This document shows positions 17,396 to 26,983 of a stretch of DNA of 58,902 bases, piece by piece. Position numbers and translations under genes: made by a program. Within the stretch, counting starts at the first letter, position 1. Each line of letters opens with the position of its first letter. The notes under the pieces were generated by a model that did not search any database, was not told where the DNA came from, and was given only the letters and a program-made list of their open reading frames with translations. The stretch is from Prevotella ihumii (lineage in GTDB: Bacteria; Bacteroidota; Bacteroidia; Bacteroidales; Bacteroidaceae). The stretch lies in contig NZ_LT706987.1 of the NCBI RefSeq assembly GCF_900155655.1, positions 2,278,300 to 2,337,201 on the forward strand, read 5' to 3'.

Positions 17396-19294
17396 TTATT
17401 GTAAGATTCTTGAATAGAATGTACCGCCTTCGTCCTTTGGAGCAGGAAGTGTCAATAAGCGTTCGAAGCCCTTAACGAGTTCTTGAACAACGAATGGTTG
17501 ACCCTTAACTTGGTTGTACTGGTAAGGAGCGAAATGGTTGATACGGATACGGAGCAATGCTGCCAACTGACCGAGGTTTTGTTCAGCTACAACAACTTTC
17601 TTGTAGCGGTTCAATACCTCAGGAGTATTCTTTGGCAATGGGTTGACATACTTGAACTGTGCCAAAGCCACCTTGTGACCCTTTGCACGAAGCTCTTGCA
17701 TTGCTGCATAGAGGTGCCCGTATGTACTACCGAAACCTACGATAAGCAAGTCGGCATCGTCCTTATCGCCTTGTACTTCAAGGTCTGGAACAGGGATGCG
17801 AGCCACCTTGTCGAAACGCAAGTGGTCCATCTTGTGGTGGTTGTCAGCATCAGTAGAGATTGCACCTGTCTTACCATCTTTTTCCAAACCACCGAGGATG
17901 TGCTCGTAGCCTTCCATACCTGGAATAGCCCAATAGCGTACATTGCTGTATTCGTCACGCTTGTAAGGACGATAGGTATAGCGTTGAGCCTCGGTAGCAT
18001 AGTGAGGACGGATTTCAGGAAGGTCTTCCATCTTTGGCAATTGCCAAGCTGAAGAACCATTAGCAATAAATGCATCGGTAAGCAACACAACAGGAGTCAT
18101 GTGCTCCAATGCCATCTTACAAGCTGCGAATGCAGCATCGAAGCAGTCTGTAGGACTTGTTGCAGCGATTACAGGCATAGGGCTTTCACCGTTACGTCCG
18201 TAAAGCACTTGCAAAAGGTCGGTCTGCTCACTCTTTGTAGGGAGACCTGTTGATGGTCCACCACGTTGTACGTCGATAACAACGAGTGGCAACTCATCGA
18301 TAACTGCCAAGTTCAATGCTTCACTCTTCAAGCAGATACCAGGACCTGATGTAGAAGTTGCAGCCAAAGCACCTGCAAACGCAGCACCAATAGACGATGC
18401 AGCAGCCGAGATTTCATCTTCGCACTGTACTGTAACTACGCCCATTGACTTATGCTTAGCCAATTCGTGAAGGATGTCTGTAGCAGGAGTAATAGGGTAT
18501 GAACCCAAGAAGAGTTTCATTCCAGCCTTTTCAGCAGCAGCCATCAAGCCGTATGCTGTAGCCTTATTACCAGTGATGTCCATATAACGTCCTGGCACCT
18601 TCTCCTTAGTTTCGATACGATATGTGTTTGGCACAGAAGCGTGTACGTTATGACCATAGTCGTAACCTGCCTCTACTACCTTAATATTAGCTTCAGCAAT
18701 AGCTGGCTTCTTCTTGAACTTTTCACGGAGGAAGTTGCCTACCAATTCCAAGTCACGATTGAACAACCAGCAAACCAAGCCCAACGCAAACATATTGCGA
18801 CACTTGAGCATAGACTTGTTGTCCATACCAGTTTCTGCTAAGCAGTCTTTCACCATCTTTGTAATAGGACAAGCTACTACACGGTCTGGGTCGATGCCCA
18901 TTTCCTTCAAGTAGTCGTCTGTTGCAAACTCAGCCTTCTTCAAGTCGCGAGGGCTAAACGAGTCTGTGTCGATGATGATAGTACCTTGTGGCTTACAGTT
19001 TTTGTACTGTGTTTTTAAAGCAGCTGCATTCATAGCCACAAGCACATCACACTTGTCGCCAGGAGTGTAAACTTTACCTGCGCCAATGTGTACCCTAAAT
19101 CCACTTACACCTGTGAGTGAGCCTTGCGGAGCACGGATGTCTGCTGGGTAGTCTGGGAATGTAGAAATACCATTACCTACGGTAGCTGACACATTTGAAA
19201 AAATGTTACCTGCCAGCTGCATACCATCGCCAGAGTCGCCTGAGAAAAGCACTACAACGTGCTCAAGCTCTTTCACTTCGATTTGTTCTTCCAT
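17396..19294 (-). CDS. korA: 2-oxoacid:ferredoxin oxidoreductase, fused gamma-alpha subunit
   Basis: A 632-residue protein joining two subunits that are separate in some archaea. Residues about 15-190 are the gamma domain (FSGDSGDGMQLAGN, PDYPADIRAPQGS). Residues about 215-620 are the alpha domain (SYPITPATDILHELAK, QCEDEISAAASSIGAAFAG). No ferredoxin-type cysteine motif is present, so electrons pass through the beta-subunit cluster. It is the first gene of the korAB operon. A pyruvate or branched-chain 2-oxoacid substrate is possible; context favours 2-oxoglutarate. Confidence 0.9.
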   Translation of the reverse strand: MEEQIEVKELEHVVVLFSGDSGDGMQLAGNIFSNVSATVGNGISTFPDYPADIRAPQGSLTGVSGFRVHIGAGKVYTPGDKCDVLVAMNAAALKTQYKNCKPQGTIIIDTDSFSPRDLKKAEFATDDYLKEMGIDPDRVVACPITKMVKDCLAETGMDNKSMLKCRNMFALGLVCWLFNRDLELVGNFLREKFKKKPAIAEANIKVVEAGYDYGHNVHASVPNTYRIETKEKVPGRYMDITGNKATAYGLMAAAEKAGMKLFLGSYPITPATDILHELAKHKSMGVVTVQCEDEISAAASSIGAAFAGALAATSTSGPGICLKSEALNLAVIDELPLVVIDVQRGGPSTGLPTKSEQTDLLQVLYGRNGESPMPVIAATSPTDCFDAAFAACKMALEHMTPVVLLTDAFIANGSSAWQLPKMEDLPEIRPHYATEAQRYTYRPYKRDEYSNVRYWAIPGMEGYEHILGGLEKDGKTGAISTDADNHHKMDHLRFDKVARIPVPDLEVQGDKDDADLLIVGFGSTYGHLYAAMQELRAKGHKVALAQFKYVNPLPKNTPEVLNRYKKVVVAEQNLGQLAALLRIRINHFAPYQYNQVKGQPFVVQELVKGFERLLTLPAPKDEGGTFYSRILQ

Positions 19295-19653
19295 AGAATT
19301 ATTTCTTGTTTTAGAATTATTTCTTTATAATGGGTTAGTATTTGTTGGCAAAATTGCGAATAATAATTGAATTGGCAAAATGTTTTATAAGAAAAAAACA
19401 GAAAAGTTTTTAGTTTTTGCCTCCCCACACATATCAATATGTTGAATAAAAGCAATATGGGTGTGAAATCTGTTGATTATTTCCACAATTCCAATACATT
19501 TGTTTATAGTTTTCAATTTTAGTCTATCATCTTGAGGAACTTCTTATTTAGACATAATATTATTAGCGTATTTTACATTAATACTTTAATTCTCCTCAAT
19601 TTGTCGGAAAACTGTTTTTACCCGTTGGCGGAATTAATTTAGTGCGTATTTAA

Positions 19654-19737
19654 CCCCAAAACAGTTCATTTGACCCGTTTAGCTGCTTGTTCATTTATTT
19701 GCGAAACCTATGAGATGTCTTCTGGTCTTATTTTGGG
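19654..19737. repeat. Short CCCAAA-type element with 5-bp target duplication
   Basis: This 84-bp element begins CCCCAAAACAG and ends TTATTTTGGG. It is flanked on both sides by TTTAA (19649-19653 and 19738-19742), an exact 5-bp target duplication. Its interior (TTTAGCTGCTTG, then CCTATGAGATGTCTTCTGG) is a diverged version of the interior of the 35.0-kb element read in reverse. Confidence 0.65.
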
Positions 19738-19769
19738 TTTAACCCTCCTTATGTTTTTTGCTGTTATGC

Positions 19770-20125
19770 TGATTTAACATTTTAATTCCCCAAATAGAAT
19801 TGTTTGATATTTCTTATTATATGTTCTAAATCTCTTTTGTTGGTATTATGGAAAGTCAAAGTTCATCTTTGACAATGCCAAACATATATGTTTTACCGCC
19901 TAAACATTGATGTTTGGCGTCCTTAAAGTTCAACTTTTGCCTTCTGAAATACCACTTAATAGCACTTTTATTATTCATATTCTCCTTTTATTAGTTCTAT
20001 ATTACTACAATTTAAATACTATATTCTTGCACACTTTTTTCAGTTTATTCATTACTCGTTGTCTATCAGTAGTTTACATTTGCACACCCATTTATACCAC
20101 TTTTGTGTATCACGCTTCTTTTCAA
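19770..20125. repeat. Intergenic AACATATATGTT region, copy 2
   Basis: It contains AAGTTCATCTTTGAC, AAACATATATGTTT, AAACATTGATGTTT and AAAGTTCAACTTTT palindromes between 19859 and 19940. Flanking sequence on both sides is similar by eye to 55410-55770, including a TTTCTTATTAT block before and a CACACyCATTTA block after. No convincing gene is present in the 1.07-kb gap between korA and argR, and the remaining 20125-20300 shows nothing recognisable. Confidence 0.65.
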
Positions 20126-20303
20126 CGCATATACGAGAATTATGACCCTTGTATTTAACACTTATCCAAAGCAAAACGGAAAAAGAGAAAAAGATAAAAG
20201 AGAAATACGCTATCTATTGAATGAGGTAACAATTGGGATAGTAGCTAAAAAATAAAAATAATTACGCAACGGGTAGCTTTTATTTGTGTGTATAAAAACG
20301 AAA

Positions 20304-20339
20304 AAGCAAAGTTGCCCAACCGAATAGGCAACTTTGCTT
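20304..20339 (-). terminator. Terminator of argR
   Basis: A 13-bp perfect stem, AAGCAAAGTTGCC with GGCAACTTTGCTT, has a 10-base loop. On the reverse strand it is followed by a T run. It lies 30 bases past the argR stop. Confidence 0.85.
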
Positions 20340-20368
20340 ATATAGAAGTCTTTGTGTTGTTGTTATTT

Positions 20369-20857
20369 TTAATACTCGTGATTTCTTATTTCAGGAATGA
20401 TATAGCCCAACGAGTTCAAAATTTCATCTCTTGTGCATCCTTCTTTGGTCACAATAAAGATGGTGTCATCACCTGCAATGGTTCCTAAAACCTCGGGCAA
20501 GTCGCTATTGTCAAGGTTGTAAGCCACTGCGCTCGCATACCCTGGGGCTGTTTTCATCACTGCCATTTGTCCCGAGAAGTGTATTGACAGATAACCGCTG
20601 TGCTGCAACATTTCCGACGCCTTGGCTGGCGATGTCACTCTTTTGTACATAGAGTCGTTAGGTAGAACGTACACATACTTTCCATTCATCCATGCAGCTT
20701 TAGCTACTTTAAGTTGTTTCAGGTCGCGACTAAGTGTTGCTTGGGTCAATTTAAATCCCTCTTTCTCTAAGGCTTTGATTACTTCTTCTTGAGAACTCAG
20801 CTCCATACTTGAGATGAGCATCTTCAACGTTTCTAATCTTTTATTCTTAATTTTCAT
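20369..20857 (-). CDS. argR: Arginine repressor
   Basis: A 162-residue ArgR family regulator. The winged-helix DNA-binding domain covers residues about 1-70 (ELSSQEEVIKALEKEG, then TQATLSRDLKQLKV). The C-terminal hexamerisation and arginine-binding domain has the GTIAGDDTIFIV motif. It would repress arginine synthesis genes when arginine is plentiful. It stands alone with its own terminator; no arginine genes are in the window. Confidence 0.92.
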   Translation of the reverse strand: MKIKNKRLETLKMLISSMELSSQEEVIKALEKEGFKLTQATLSRDLKQLKVAKAAWMNGKYVYVLPNDSMYKRVTSPAKASEMLQHSGYLSIHFSGQMAVMKTAPGYASAVAYNLDNSDLPEVLGTIAGDDTIFIVTKEGCTRDEILNSLGYIIPEIRNHEY

Positions 20858-21028
20858 ATTACAGAATATTTATTCATTGTTTGCTTGCAAATTTATCCAT
20901 AATATTTTGAATATGCAAATAATTGCCTTAGAATTGTATAAAAACATTAAAGTTTTTTTCTTTTTATAGGACTTTTTTGTCACAATTATACACATTTTAG
21001 GCCACTGTGTGTATATTTTTAATAATAA

Positions 21029-21050
21029 AAGCCCACCTTTCGGTGAGCTT
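21029..21050 (-). terminator. Terminator after the BI-1/YccA gene
   Basis: AAGCCCACC and GGTGAGCTT form a stem with one internal mismatch and a TTTC loop. On the reverse strand it is followed by TTTTATTATT. It lies 34 bases past the stop of the gene. Confidence 0.75.
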
Positions 21051-21083
21051 TCTTATTCTTTTTTCTCTTAATCAACTTATTTT

Positions 21084-21803
21084 TTAATCTCTACTGCCAA
21101 AGAAACGAAGCAAATGAATAAAGAGATTAATAAAGTCGAGATAAAGATTGAGTGCGCCAAGCAATGCTATCTTCTGTGCCGACTCGCCTGCATCGGGTGC
21201 GTGCATCAACATTTTCTTAATCGTCTGTACATCCCAAGCGGTAAGTCCTGTAAAGACTAAGACTATCAAACCACTCAAAATGAAGTCGAACATCGAACTT
21301 TTAAGGAAAATATTTACCATTCCCGCAATGATAAGTCCGAAGAGTGCCATCAGCAAGTAGCCACCTATGTTCGACAAGTCTTTCTTTGTGGTATAGCCAA
21401 TAAATGCCATTGCGCTAAATGTACCAGCAGTGACGAAGAAGGTTTGTGCAATCGAACCGATGCTATAAACCGCAAATATCGACCCCAACGTTAATCCATT
21501 GATTACAGAAAAAGCAATAAAGCCAATTGTAGCACTCGGCAATGAAAGTTTATGAATGCGTGCTGAAAGATAAAACACAAGTGCTAATTCGGCTATCATC
21601 AAGCCGAAAAACACAATAGAATTGTTAAAGATTGCCATCAGCAATGCTTCTGATGTGCCAACTCCGTATGCCACCACGCCTGTAATGATGAGTGCCATCG
21701 TCATCCACGTGTACACTTTGCGCATAAGAAGCGGTAGACTGCGCGACATAGCAAGCTCTTGTTCGCGACTGTTGATGTTACTGAAACGATTGTCAAATTC
21801 CAT
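21084..21803 (-). CDS. Bax inhibitor-1/YccA family membrane protein
   Basis: A 239-residue inner-membrane protein with seven predicted hydrophobic segments from about residue 33 onward. The C-terminal part has the family features TGLTAWDVQTIKKM and ALNLYLDFINLFIHLLRFFG. BI-1/YccA proteins modulate FtsH protease (YccA) or act as pH-sensitive calcium leak channels (BsYetJ). Which applies here cannot be told. The gene is monocistronic with its own terminator. Confidence 0.9.
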   Translation of the reverse strand: MEFDNRFSNINSREQELAMSRSLPLLMRKVYTWMTMALIITGVVAYGVGTSEALLMAIFNNSIVFFGLMIAELALVFYLSARIHKLSLPSATIGFIAFSVINGLTLGSIFAVYSIGSIAQTFFVTAGTFSAMAFIGYTTKKDLSNIGGYLLMALFGLIIAGMVNIFLKSSMFDFILSGLIVLVFTGLTAWDVQTIKKMLMHAPDAGESAQKIALLGALNLYLDFINLFIHLLRFFGSRD

Positions 21804-22146
21804 ATTCGTAAAATATTAATTGTTTGCTTTCTGTAAGGTATATGCAAAAAATATGCCTATTGGTACAAAAGTAGTACAAAGCTCAATATTTTCCAAAACT
21901 TTTGGTGCTTTTTAGCAACTTTTTTATTCTGCTGTCAACTTGTCTTTGTCTGCTTCTTGTCGCTTAGCGGTCTATATATATAATAAGGTGGAATATACGC
22001 ACAGCAGCTTGCTCTTATTTTTTCACTTCTTCCCACACCATTCTGTTAATTGTTTACATTTTATCAATATTTTCACCCAATCCATAGCCAACAGCGTTGA
22101 TTTATATCAATATTAACGCCTAAAAGCAACTTTTTCGCTTGTATCA

Positions 22147-22247
22147 TTTGTTTTATTGTAATTATTACTCTATCTTTGCAACGTGTTTTTCATAGTATTA
22201 GATTTAAGGTTAACAAAGGTTGGAGTACAGCGGTACTCCTTTTTTTA
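22147..22247 (+). ncRNA. Putative small RNA unit, copy A
   Basis: A canonical promoter, TTTG (22147-22150), 20 bases, TATCTTTGC (22171-22179), is followed about 45 bases later by a perfect terminator: GGAGTAC, AGCG loop, GTACTCC (22222-22239) and eight Ts. The transcript would be about 60 nt. A near-identical unit lies in reverse at 33964-34070, where the 20-base promoter spacer differs but its length and both boxes are kept. An ORF crosses it, but the terminator inside argues against coding. No known RNA family was recognised. Confidence 0.5.
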
Positions 22248-22257
22248 TGCCCATACG

Positions 22258-22577
22258 TTTCGTATGTCTATAAATTAGCTTTGTTAGATTTTGAGCTTAT
22301 TTTTGAGGTCAAAATGCAAGAGAGTGAAGGCGTAGCGTCAAATTACTCCATAATTGAAAATATTCCCCCAAAAGGAGTGAGTTTCTCAGATTTAATTTGT
22401 ATCTTTGCCATATCTATCGTTGGATTCTCTTGTTTTTTTGCAACACTAAAACAAGTGAAAATTCTGACATAGCAAAATCCTGGGACGCTCGGCTCTGCCG
22501 CTTGCCAAAGCAAGAGCTTTTTGTTGTTCAGGTACTTAAAAATTTTAATTTATAATAGTGTTGCGGAATTAATGTTT
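22258..22577 (+). repeat. Dispersed intergenic repeat (module 2), copy A
   Basis: About 310 bases from TCTATAAATTAGCTTTG to GTGTTGCGGAATTAA match 23611-23922 at roughly 95% by eye. It includes TATCTTTGC (22400-22408), a CTTGC-CAAA-GCAAG hairpin (22501-22514) and a T run. A diverged relative lies at 46690-46877. Copy A is fused directly behind the small RNA unit. Confidence 0.8.
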
Positions 22578-22592
22578 TTAAATCACACGAAT

Positions 22593-23156
22593 ATGAAAAA
22601 GAGTTTACTACTTGCAGTATCATTGCTTTTCAGCTTGACTACTATTTTTGCGCAAAGTGTTACTGTTCCTGAACCAGAGTTTGCAGATCAAACTTATTTA
22701 TTAACTTCCAACACCACTTACAAGTTATTACCACGAGAGACAGGTGTCATAAAAACGAAAGCTGGTGCTTCATTGTATCTGACAGGTATTGGTAAAGTGA
22801 AAACGCGTCTTACGCTTGCGGGAAAATCGTCTAAAATTTCCATACCTACAGGGCAAGTGCGTCTAATTATAAAGGCTACCAACAACGACACTGATCCCTC
22901 TTCATTTATCAACATTTTTCCTTTTGAAATTAAAGGGAAAGAGCGCAGAGTACAACTCGCTGAAGCAGGTACTTTGTCTGCTTCGAAATCTAACTCGTTG
23001 GGACAAATTGACTTTGAGGCAAAAAAGTACGGAAAGAGTTCTTACTACATTGTAATAGACAATTTACAACCAGGAGAATACGGAATCAACTTAGGCGACC
23101 CGGATAAACTGAATGAAAAAAATGATATGAAAGTTACAACATTCAATGTGAAATAA
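22593..23156 (+). CDS. Secreted protein of unknown function
   Basis: A 187-residue protein with a clear signal peptide, MKKSLLLAVSLLFSLTTIFAQ, cleaved after the AQ region. This fixes the start at 22593; upstream codons of the frame belong to the repeat. The mature part is about 165 residues and looks beta-rich (KSSYYIVIDNLQPGEYGINLGD near the end). It has no lipobox, no T9SS tail and no recognised domain, so it is probably periplasmic. It stands alone behind a dispersed repeat that may supply its promoter. Confidence 0.75.
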   Translation: MKKSLLLAVSLLFSLTTIFAQSVTVPEPEFADQTYLLTSNTTYKLLPRETGVIKTKAGASLYLTGIGKVKTRLTLAGKSSKISIPTGQVRLIIKATNNDTDPSSFINIFPFEIKGKERRVQLAEAGTLSASKSNSLGQIDFEAKKYGKSSYYIVIDNLQPGEYGINLGDPDKLNEKNDMKVTTFNVK

Positions 23157-23206
23157 ATATTGTTTTATATTGCTGTCCGATAAAACTTTTATTGATTTAT
23201 AAAATT

Positions 23207-23238
23207 AGGGCTGACACTTCTCACGAGGTATCAGCCCT
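23207..23238 (+). terminator. Terminator of the secreted-protein gene
   Basis: AGGGCTGA pairs with TCAGCCCT, with TTTCGTATT following. It lies 50 bases past the stop. Confidence 0.75.
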
Positions 23239-23259
23239 TTCGTATTCCTCGTGGAAGAA

Positions 23260-23606
23260 AGGTGTTGTCGAGAACGCAAATAAACTCATCGGAATGTACA
23301 TACCCAAAAGGTGAACTTAAACAATTTCTCAGACCGAAAAATAATGTAAATACAAAAAAAATAAACAGAAGAAAAAGAAAAAAACTCAAATCTACAACTA
23401 AGCCCTTCAACGTCCTTCTTGCGTGTACACATCCTCTCATTACTGAATTTGCATATAATTTGAACTTGAAGCACCCACTTCTGTCTACAATATCCCCTTA
23501 CCCCACAATGTGACTTGAGGCAATACACAATATCATTCCCATAAGTTGTAGGCATTATCCAAAATCAGTCTGGAAAACATCTGCGTAAGCATTATTATAG
23601 GTATAG
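23260..23606. other. Non-coding stretch between terminator and repeat
   Basis: Low-complexity A-rich sequence (23335-23400). Frames in it have unusual composition and no recognisable product. No RNA or repeat was identified. Confidence 0.4.
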
Positions 23607-23610
23607 GGCG

Positions 23611-23922
23611 GTTCTATAAATTAGCTTTGTTAGATTTTGAGCTTATTTTTGAGGTCTAAATGCAAGAGCGTGAAGGCGTAGCGTCAAATTGCTCCATAAC
23701 CCGAAAATATTCCCCCAAAAGGAGTGAGTTTCTCAGATTTAATTTGTATCTTTGCCATGTCTATCGTTGGATTCTCTTGGCTTTTTTGCAACACTAAAAT
23801 AAGTGAAAATTCTGACATGACAAAATCCTGAGACGCTCGGCTCTGCCGCTTGCCAAAGCAAGAGCTTTTTGTTGCTCAGGTACTTAAAAAGTTTAATTTA
23901 TAATAGTGTTGCGGAATTAAGG
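23611..23922 (+). repeat. Dispersed intergenic repeat (module 2), copy B
   Basis: Matches copy A from TCTATAAATTAGC to GTGTTGCGGAATTAA with scattered substitutions. It keeps the TATCTTTGC box (23747-23755) and the CTTGC-CAAA-GCAAG hairpin (23849-23862) with its T run. It lacks the small RNA unit that precedes copy A; GGCGGTTCTATAAATTA is at its left edge instead. Confidence 0.8.
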
Positions 23923-23974
23923 TAAAAAAGAGGAGGTGCCTATTTTGATACACCCCCGCCCATCACAAGTTAAG

Positions 23975-24002
23975 TGGAACTCGATAAATCGAGCCCCTAT
24001 AT
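23975..24002. repeat. CTCGA-TAAA-TCGAG hairpin motif, copy 1
   Basis: TGGAACTCGATAAATCGAG followed by CCCCTATAT. A second site at 56037-56063 has TGGAACTTGGTAAACCAAG followed by CCCCTACAT. The stem bases differ in a compensating way and the flanks are the same. Confidence 0.55.
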
Positions 24003-24056
24003 GCCCCTTGCGCATATTAAAACACTTATCCGCCTATGAGTTTCAAATATTTATCG

Positions 24057-24065
24057 TAACTTTGC
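24057..24065 (+). promoter_or_regulatory. Candidate -7 box for the lipoprotein gene
   Basis: TAACTTTGC fits the Bacteroidetes consensus and lies 30 bases before the ATG at 24095. The -33 TTTG is weak (TTTC). Confidence 0.5.
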
Positions 24066-24094
24066 AGCTTGTATAATTATAGTGACTTAACAAG

Positions 24095-24637
24095 ATGAGA
24101 AAAACGTTATATATAGCTACTGCCGTGGCTTCATTGGCAATGCTTTGGAGTTGTGGCACACAAAAGCAGGTGGTAACGATGCCGCAAGAAGCTCCCGTGC
24201 AGCAAATGGCAGAGCAAGTTACGCCCAATCCTGAGGTTATAAGCATTGCAGAGGCTATCAGCATATTCGAACATCCTGAAACTACAGCCGAGGTAACAAA
24301 GAAGTATGGCTACACCTTAAAGAATGGTTACGAGATATACCGTCTTGACAAATTCTCTAAGATGTATTATAAGAACTGCAAATTGGCGAAAATTCTGACA
24401 GGTACAGCTTACGAGGACTATCCTAAACCTTTGCGCAAAGGGGTGTCGAGCTATGTGGCTTTCAAGGACGGAGCTATTATCATCGGGGTGTTCAATCAGG
24501 CAGCTTACGACAATCTTGTGGCACAAGTCAAGGCAGCAGGTTTTGTACTTGATATGCCTGGAAACGAAGATATATATATAAAAGGTGGACGCACCATAGG
24601 TTGTTATGCAGGTGCAAAGACCGTAAGAGTGCAGTAA
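24095..24637 (+). CDS. Putative lipoprotein
   Basis: A 180-residue protein with a lipoprotein signal peptide: [20 protein letters not shown], with the acylated cysteine at residue 20. The mature region begins with a flexible segment of about 30 residues and then a mixed alpha/beta part ([19 protein letters not shown] to the end) that I do not recognise. It is probably anchored to the periplasmic face or the outer membrane. It precedes metG by only 34 bases, so the two may share a transcript. Confidence 0.75.
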   Translation: MRKTLYIATAVASLAMLWSCGTQKQVVTMPQEAPVQQMAEQVTPNPEVISIAEAISIFEHPETTAEVTKKYGYTLKNGYEIYRLDKFSKMYYKNCKLAKILTGTAYEDYPKPLRKGVSSYVAFKDGAIIIGVFNQAAYDNLVAQVKAAGFVLDMPGNEDIYIKGGRTIGCYAGAKTVRVQ

Positions 24638-24671
24638 AAACGAAAAGAAAACAAAAAACAAGAATATCTAT

Positions 24672-26735
24672 ATGGAAGAGAAGAAATACAAGCGCACTAC
24701 CGTAACGGCAGCTTTGCCATACGCTAACGGTGGTGTACATATCGGTCACTTGGCAGGTGTTTACGTGCCTTCGGATATTTATGTTCGCTATTTGCGATTG
24801 AAAAAAGAGGAAGTTATCTTCATCGGAGGTAGCGACGAACACGGTGTGCCTATCACCTTGCGCGCAAAGAAAGAGGGCGTTACGCCTCAAGATGTGTGCG
24901 ACCGCTATCATAAAATGATTAAGGATTCGTTCGAAGATTTCGGTATCTCGTTCGATGTATATAGTCGTACAACAAGCGAAATCCACCATAAGTTTGCATC
25001 AGACTTCTTTCGCAAGCTCTACGATGAAGGCAAACTTGTAGAGAAAGAAAGCGAACAACTTTACGATGAAGAGGCTAAGCAGTTTCTTGCCGACCGCTAT
25101 GTGATGGGCGAATGTCCTCATTGCCACAACGAAAATGCGTATGGAGACCAGTGCGAAAAGTGTGGTAGCGACCTCAGTCCAATGGAATTGATTAATCCTC
25201 ACTCTACCATTTCGGGTTCAAAGCCTGTGGTTAAGACTACCAAGAACTGGTATCTGCCCTTGAACGACTATCAAGAATGGTTGAAGCAATGGATTTTGGA
25301 AGAACATAAGGAGTGGCGTCCAAATGTATATGGTCAGTGTAAGAGTTGGTTGGATATGGATTTACAACCACGTGCAATGACGCGCGACCTTAATTGGGGT
25401 ATTCCTGTACCTGTGGAAGGTGCTGAAGGTAAGGTGCTTTATGTATGGTTTGATGCGCCTATTGGCTATATCTCAAACACTAAAGAGCTTTGCGACCGTG
25501 AGCCAGAACGTTTTGGCACTTGGCAAAAGTGGTGGCAAGACCCTGAAAGTCGTTTGGTTCACTTCATCGGAAAAGATAACATCGTGTTCCATTGCGTTAT
25601 CTTCCCAAGTATGTTGAAGGCACACGGCGACTACATTTTGCCCGACAACGTGCCGTCAAACGAGTTCCTCAATCTTGAAAACGATAAGATTTCTACAAGT
25701 CGCAACTGGGCAGTGTGGTTGCACGAGTACTTGGTAGACTTCCCTAACAAGCAGGATGTTTTGCGCTATGTGCTTACAGCCAATGCACCTGAAACTAAGG
25801 ATAACAACTTTACTTGGAAGGATTTCCAAGAGCGTAACAATAGCGAATTGGTGGCTGTTTATGGCAACTTCGTGAACCGTGCTTTGCAGTTGACTTGGAA
25901 ATATTGGAATGGTGTAGTGCCTTCTTGTGGCGATTTGCAGGAGGTAGACCGTCAAACTATTCAAGAATTTAAGGACGTTAAGGAGAAAGTAGAGGGTTAT
26001 CTTGATGTGTTTAAGTTCCGTGAAGCACAGAAAGAGGCGATGAATTTGGCACGCATTGGCAATCGCTACATTACAGAGTGTGAGCCTTGGAAAGTTTGGA
26101 AAACTGACCCAAAGCGTGTAGAGACCATTCTTAATATCTCGCTCCAATTGGTTGCCAACCTTAGTATTGCTTTCGAACCTTTCTTGCCTTTCAGTAGTAA
26201 AGAGCTTCGCAATATGATAGGTCTTGACAACTACGATTGGACACAGCTTGGAAGTACCGAAATTCTTGCTGCAGGACACCAGTTGAGCGAACCTCACTTG
26301 CTCTTTGAAAAGATTGAAGATGAGGCAATTGATGCACAACTGAAGAAATTGGAAGACACAAAGAAGGAGAATGAAGCTGCAAACTATGTGGCAGAGCCTA
26401 TCAAGAAAGAAGTTTCGTTCGACGACTTTGAGAAGATGGACATTCGTGTGGGACATATCGTAAACTGCGAAAAGGTGAAGAAGAGCAAGAAGTTGCTTCA
26501 GTTTACCATTGACGATGGTTCGGGTACACCTCGCACAATCCTTAGTGGTATTGCTGCGTTCTACGAGCCAGAGCAGCTCATTGGTAAAGACGTGCTCTTC
26601 ATTGCCAACTTTGCACCACGCAAGATGATGGGCATCGAAAGTCAAGGTATGATTCTTTCGGCTGTCAACTTCGATGGTTCGTTGAGTGTTACTACAACTC
26701 TTGGCGAGGTGAAACCAGGTAGCCAGGTGGGCTAA
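24672..26735 (+). CDS. metG: Methionyl-tRNA synthetase
   Basis: A 687-residue class I synthetase that charges tRNA-Met. The HIGH motif is exact at residues 23-26 ([10 protein letters not shown]). Zinc-binding cysteines occur in [18 protein letters not shown] near residue 150. The KMSKS loop appears as KISTSR near residue 340. Residues about 575-687 form the C-terminal EMAPII-like tRNA-binding domain (MDIRVGHIV to GSQVG), which mediates dimer formation. Length and domain order are normal for long-form MetG. A terminator follows. Confidence 0.97.
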   Translation: MEEKKYKRTTVTAALPYANGGVHIGHLAGVYVPSDIYVRYLRLKKEEVIFIGGSDEHGVPITLRAKKEGVTPQDVCDRYHKMIKDSFEDFGISFDVYSRTTSEIHHKFASDFFRKLYDEGKLVEKESEQLYDEEAKQFLADRYVMGECPHCHNENAYGDQCEKCGSDLSPMELINPHSTISGSKPVVKTTKNWYLPLNDYQEWLKQWILEEHKEWRPNVYGQCKSWLDMDLQPRAMTRDLNWGIPVPVEGAEGKVLYVWFDAPIGYISNTKELCDREPERFGTWQKWWQDPESRLVHFIGKDNIVFHCVIFPSMLKAHGDYILPDNVPSNEFLNLENDKISTSRNWAVWLHEYLVDFPNKQDVLRYVLTANAPETKDNNFTWKDFQERNNSELVAVYGNFVNRALQLTWKYWNGVVPSCGDLQEVDRQTIQEFKDVKEKVEGYLDVFKFREAQKEAMNLARIGNRYITECEPWKVWKTDPKRVETILNISLQLVANLSIAFEPFLPFSSKELRNMIGLDNYDWTQLGSTEILAAGHQLSEPHLLFEKIEDEAIDAQLKKLEDTKKENEAANYVAEPIKKEVSFDDFEKMDIRVGHIVNCEKVKKSKKLLQFTIDDGSGTPRTILSGIAAFYEPEQLIGKDVLFIANFAPRKMMGIESQGMILSAVNFDGSLSVTTTLGEVKPGSQVG

Positions 26736-26771
26736 ACTGCTGATTTAGAAACGAAAAAATAAATGATAAGT

Positions 26772-26813
26772 AAGCAAAGATGCACGCAAAGTGGGTGTGT
26801 CTTTGCTTTTTTT
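26772..26813 (+). terminator. Terminator of metG
   Basis: AAGCAAAGA pairs with TCTTTGCTT, with an inner CAC/GTG step and a run of seven Ts. It lies about 40 bases past the metG stop. Confidence 0.85.
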
Positions 26814-26983
26814 ATATACAAAGCGGTAAGTCGGAAGTTTTATGCGCAACATAATATATGCTTATACATCACCCTATTATTGCAAAGGAAACATAGAGAG
26901 CTATACATTATTAAAATTAGTAAAATAATAGGATAATCCTTTTTTTTGCTGTACTTTTGTAATTCATTATATATAGGTCAGAA

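Noticed and set aside
19907..20158. 83-codon ORF in the korA-argR gap
   Set aside because: Low-complexity aromatic-rich translation of AT-rich DNA, overlapping a repeat that also occurs at 55.5 kb where the frame is not kept.
22176..22472. 98-codon ORF (and its shorter relative at 33877-34116) across the small RNA unit and module 2
   Set aside because: It runs through a strong intrinsic terminator and changes frame partners between copies; the two copies agree only where the DNA repeat agrees.
25656..26645. Long antisense ORF (329 codons) opposite metG
   Set aside because: It is the shadow of a strongly conserved gene; composition is typical of antisense frames and no family is recognisable.
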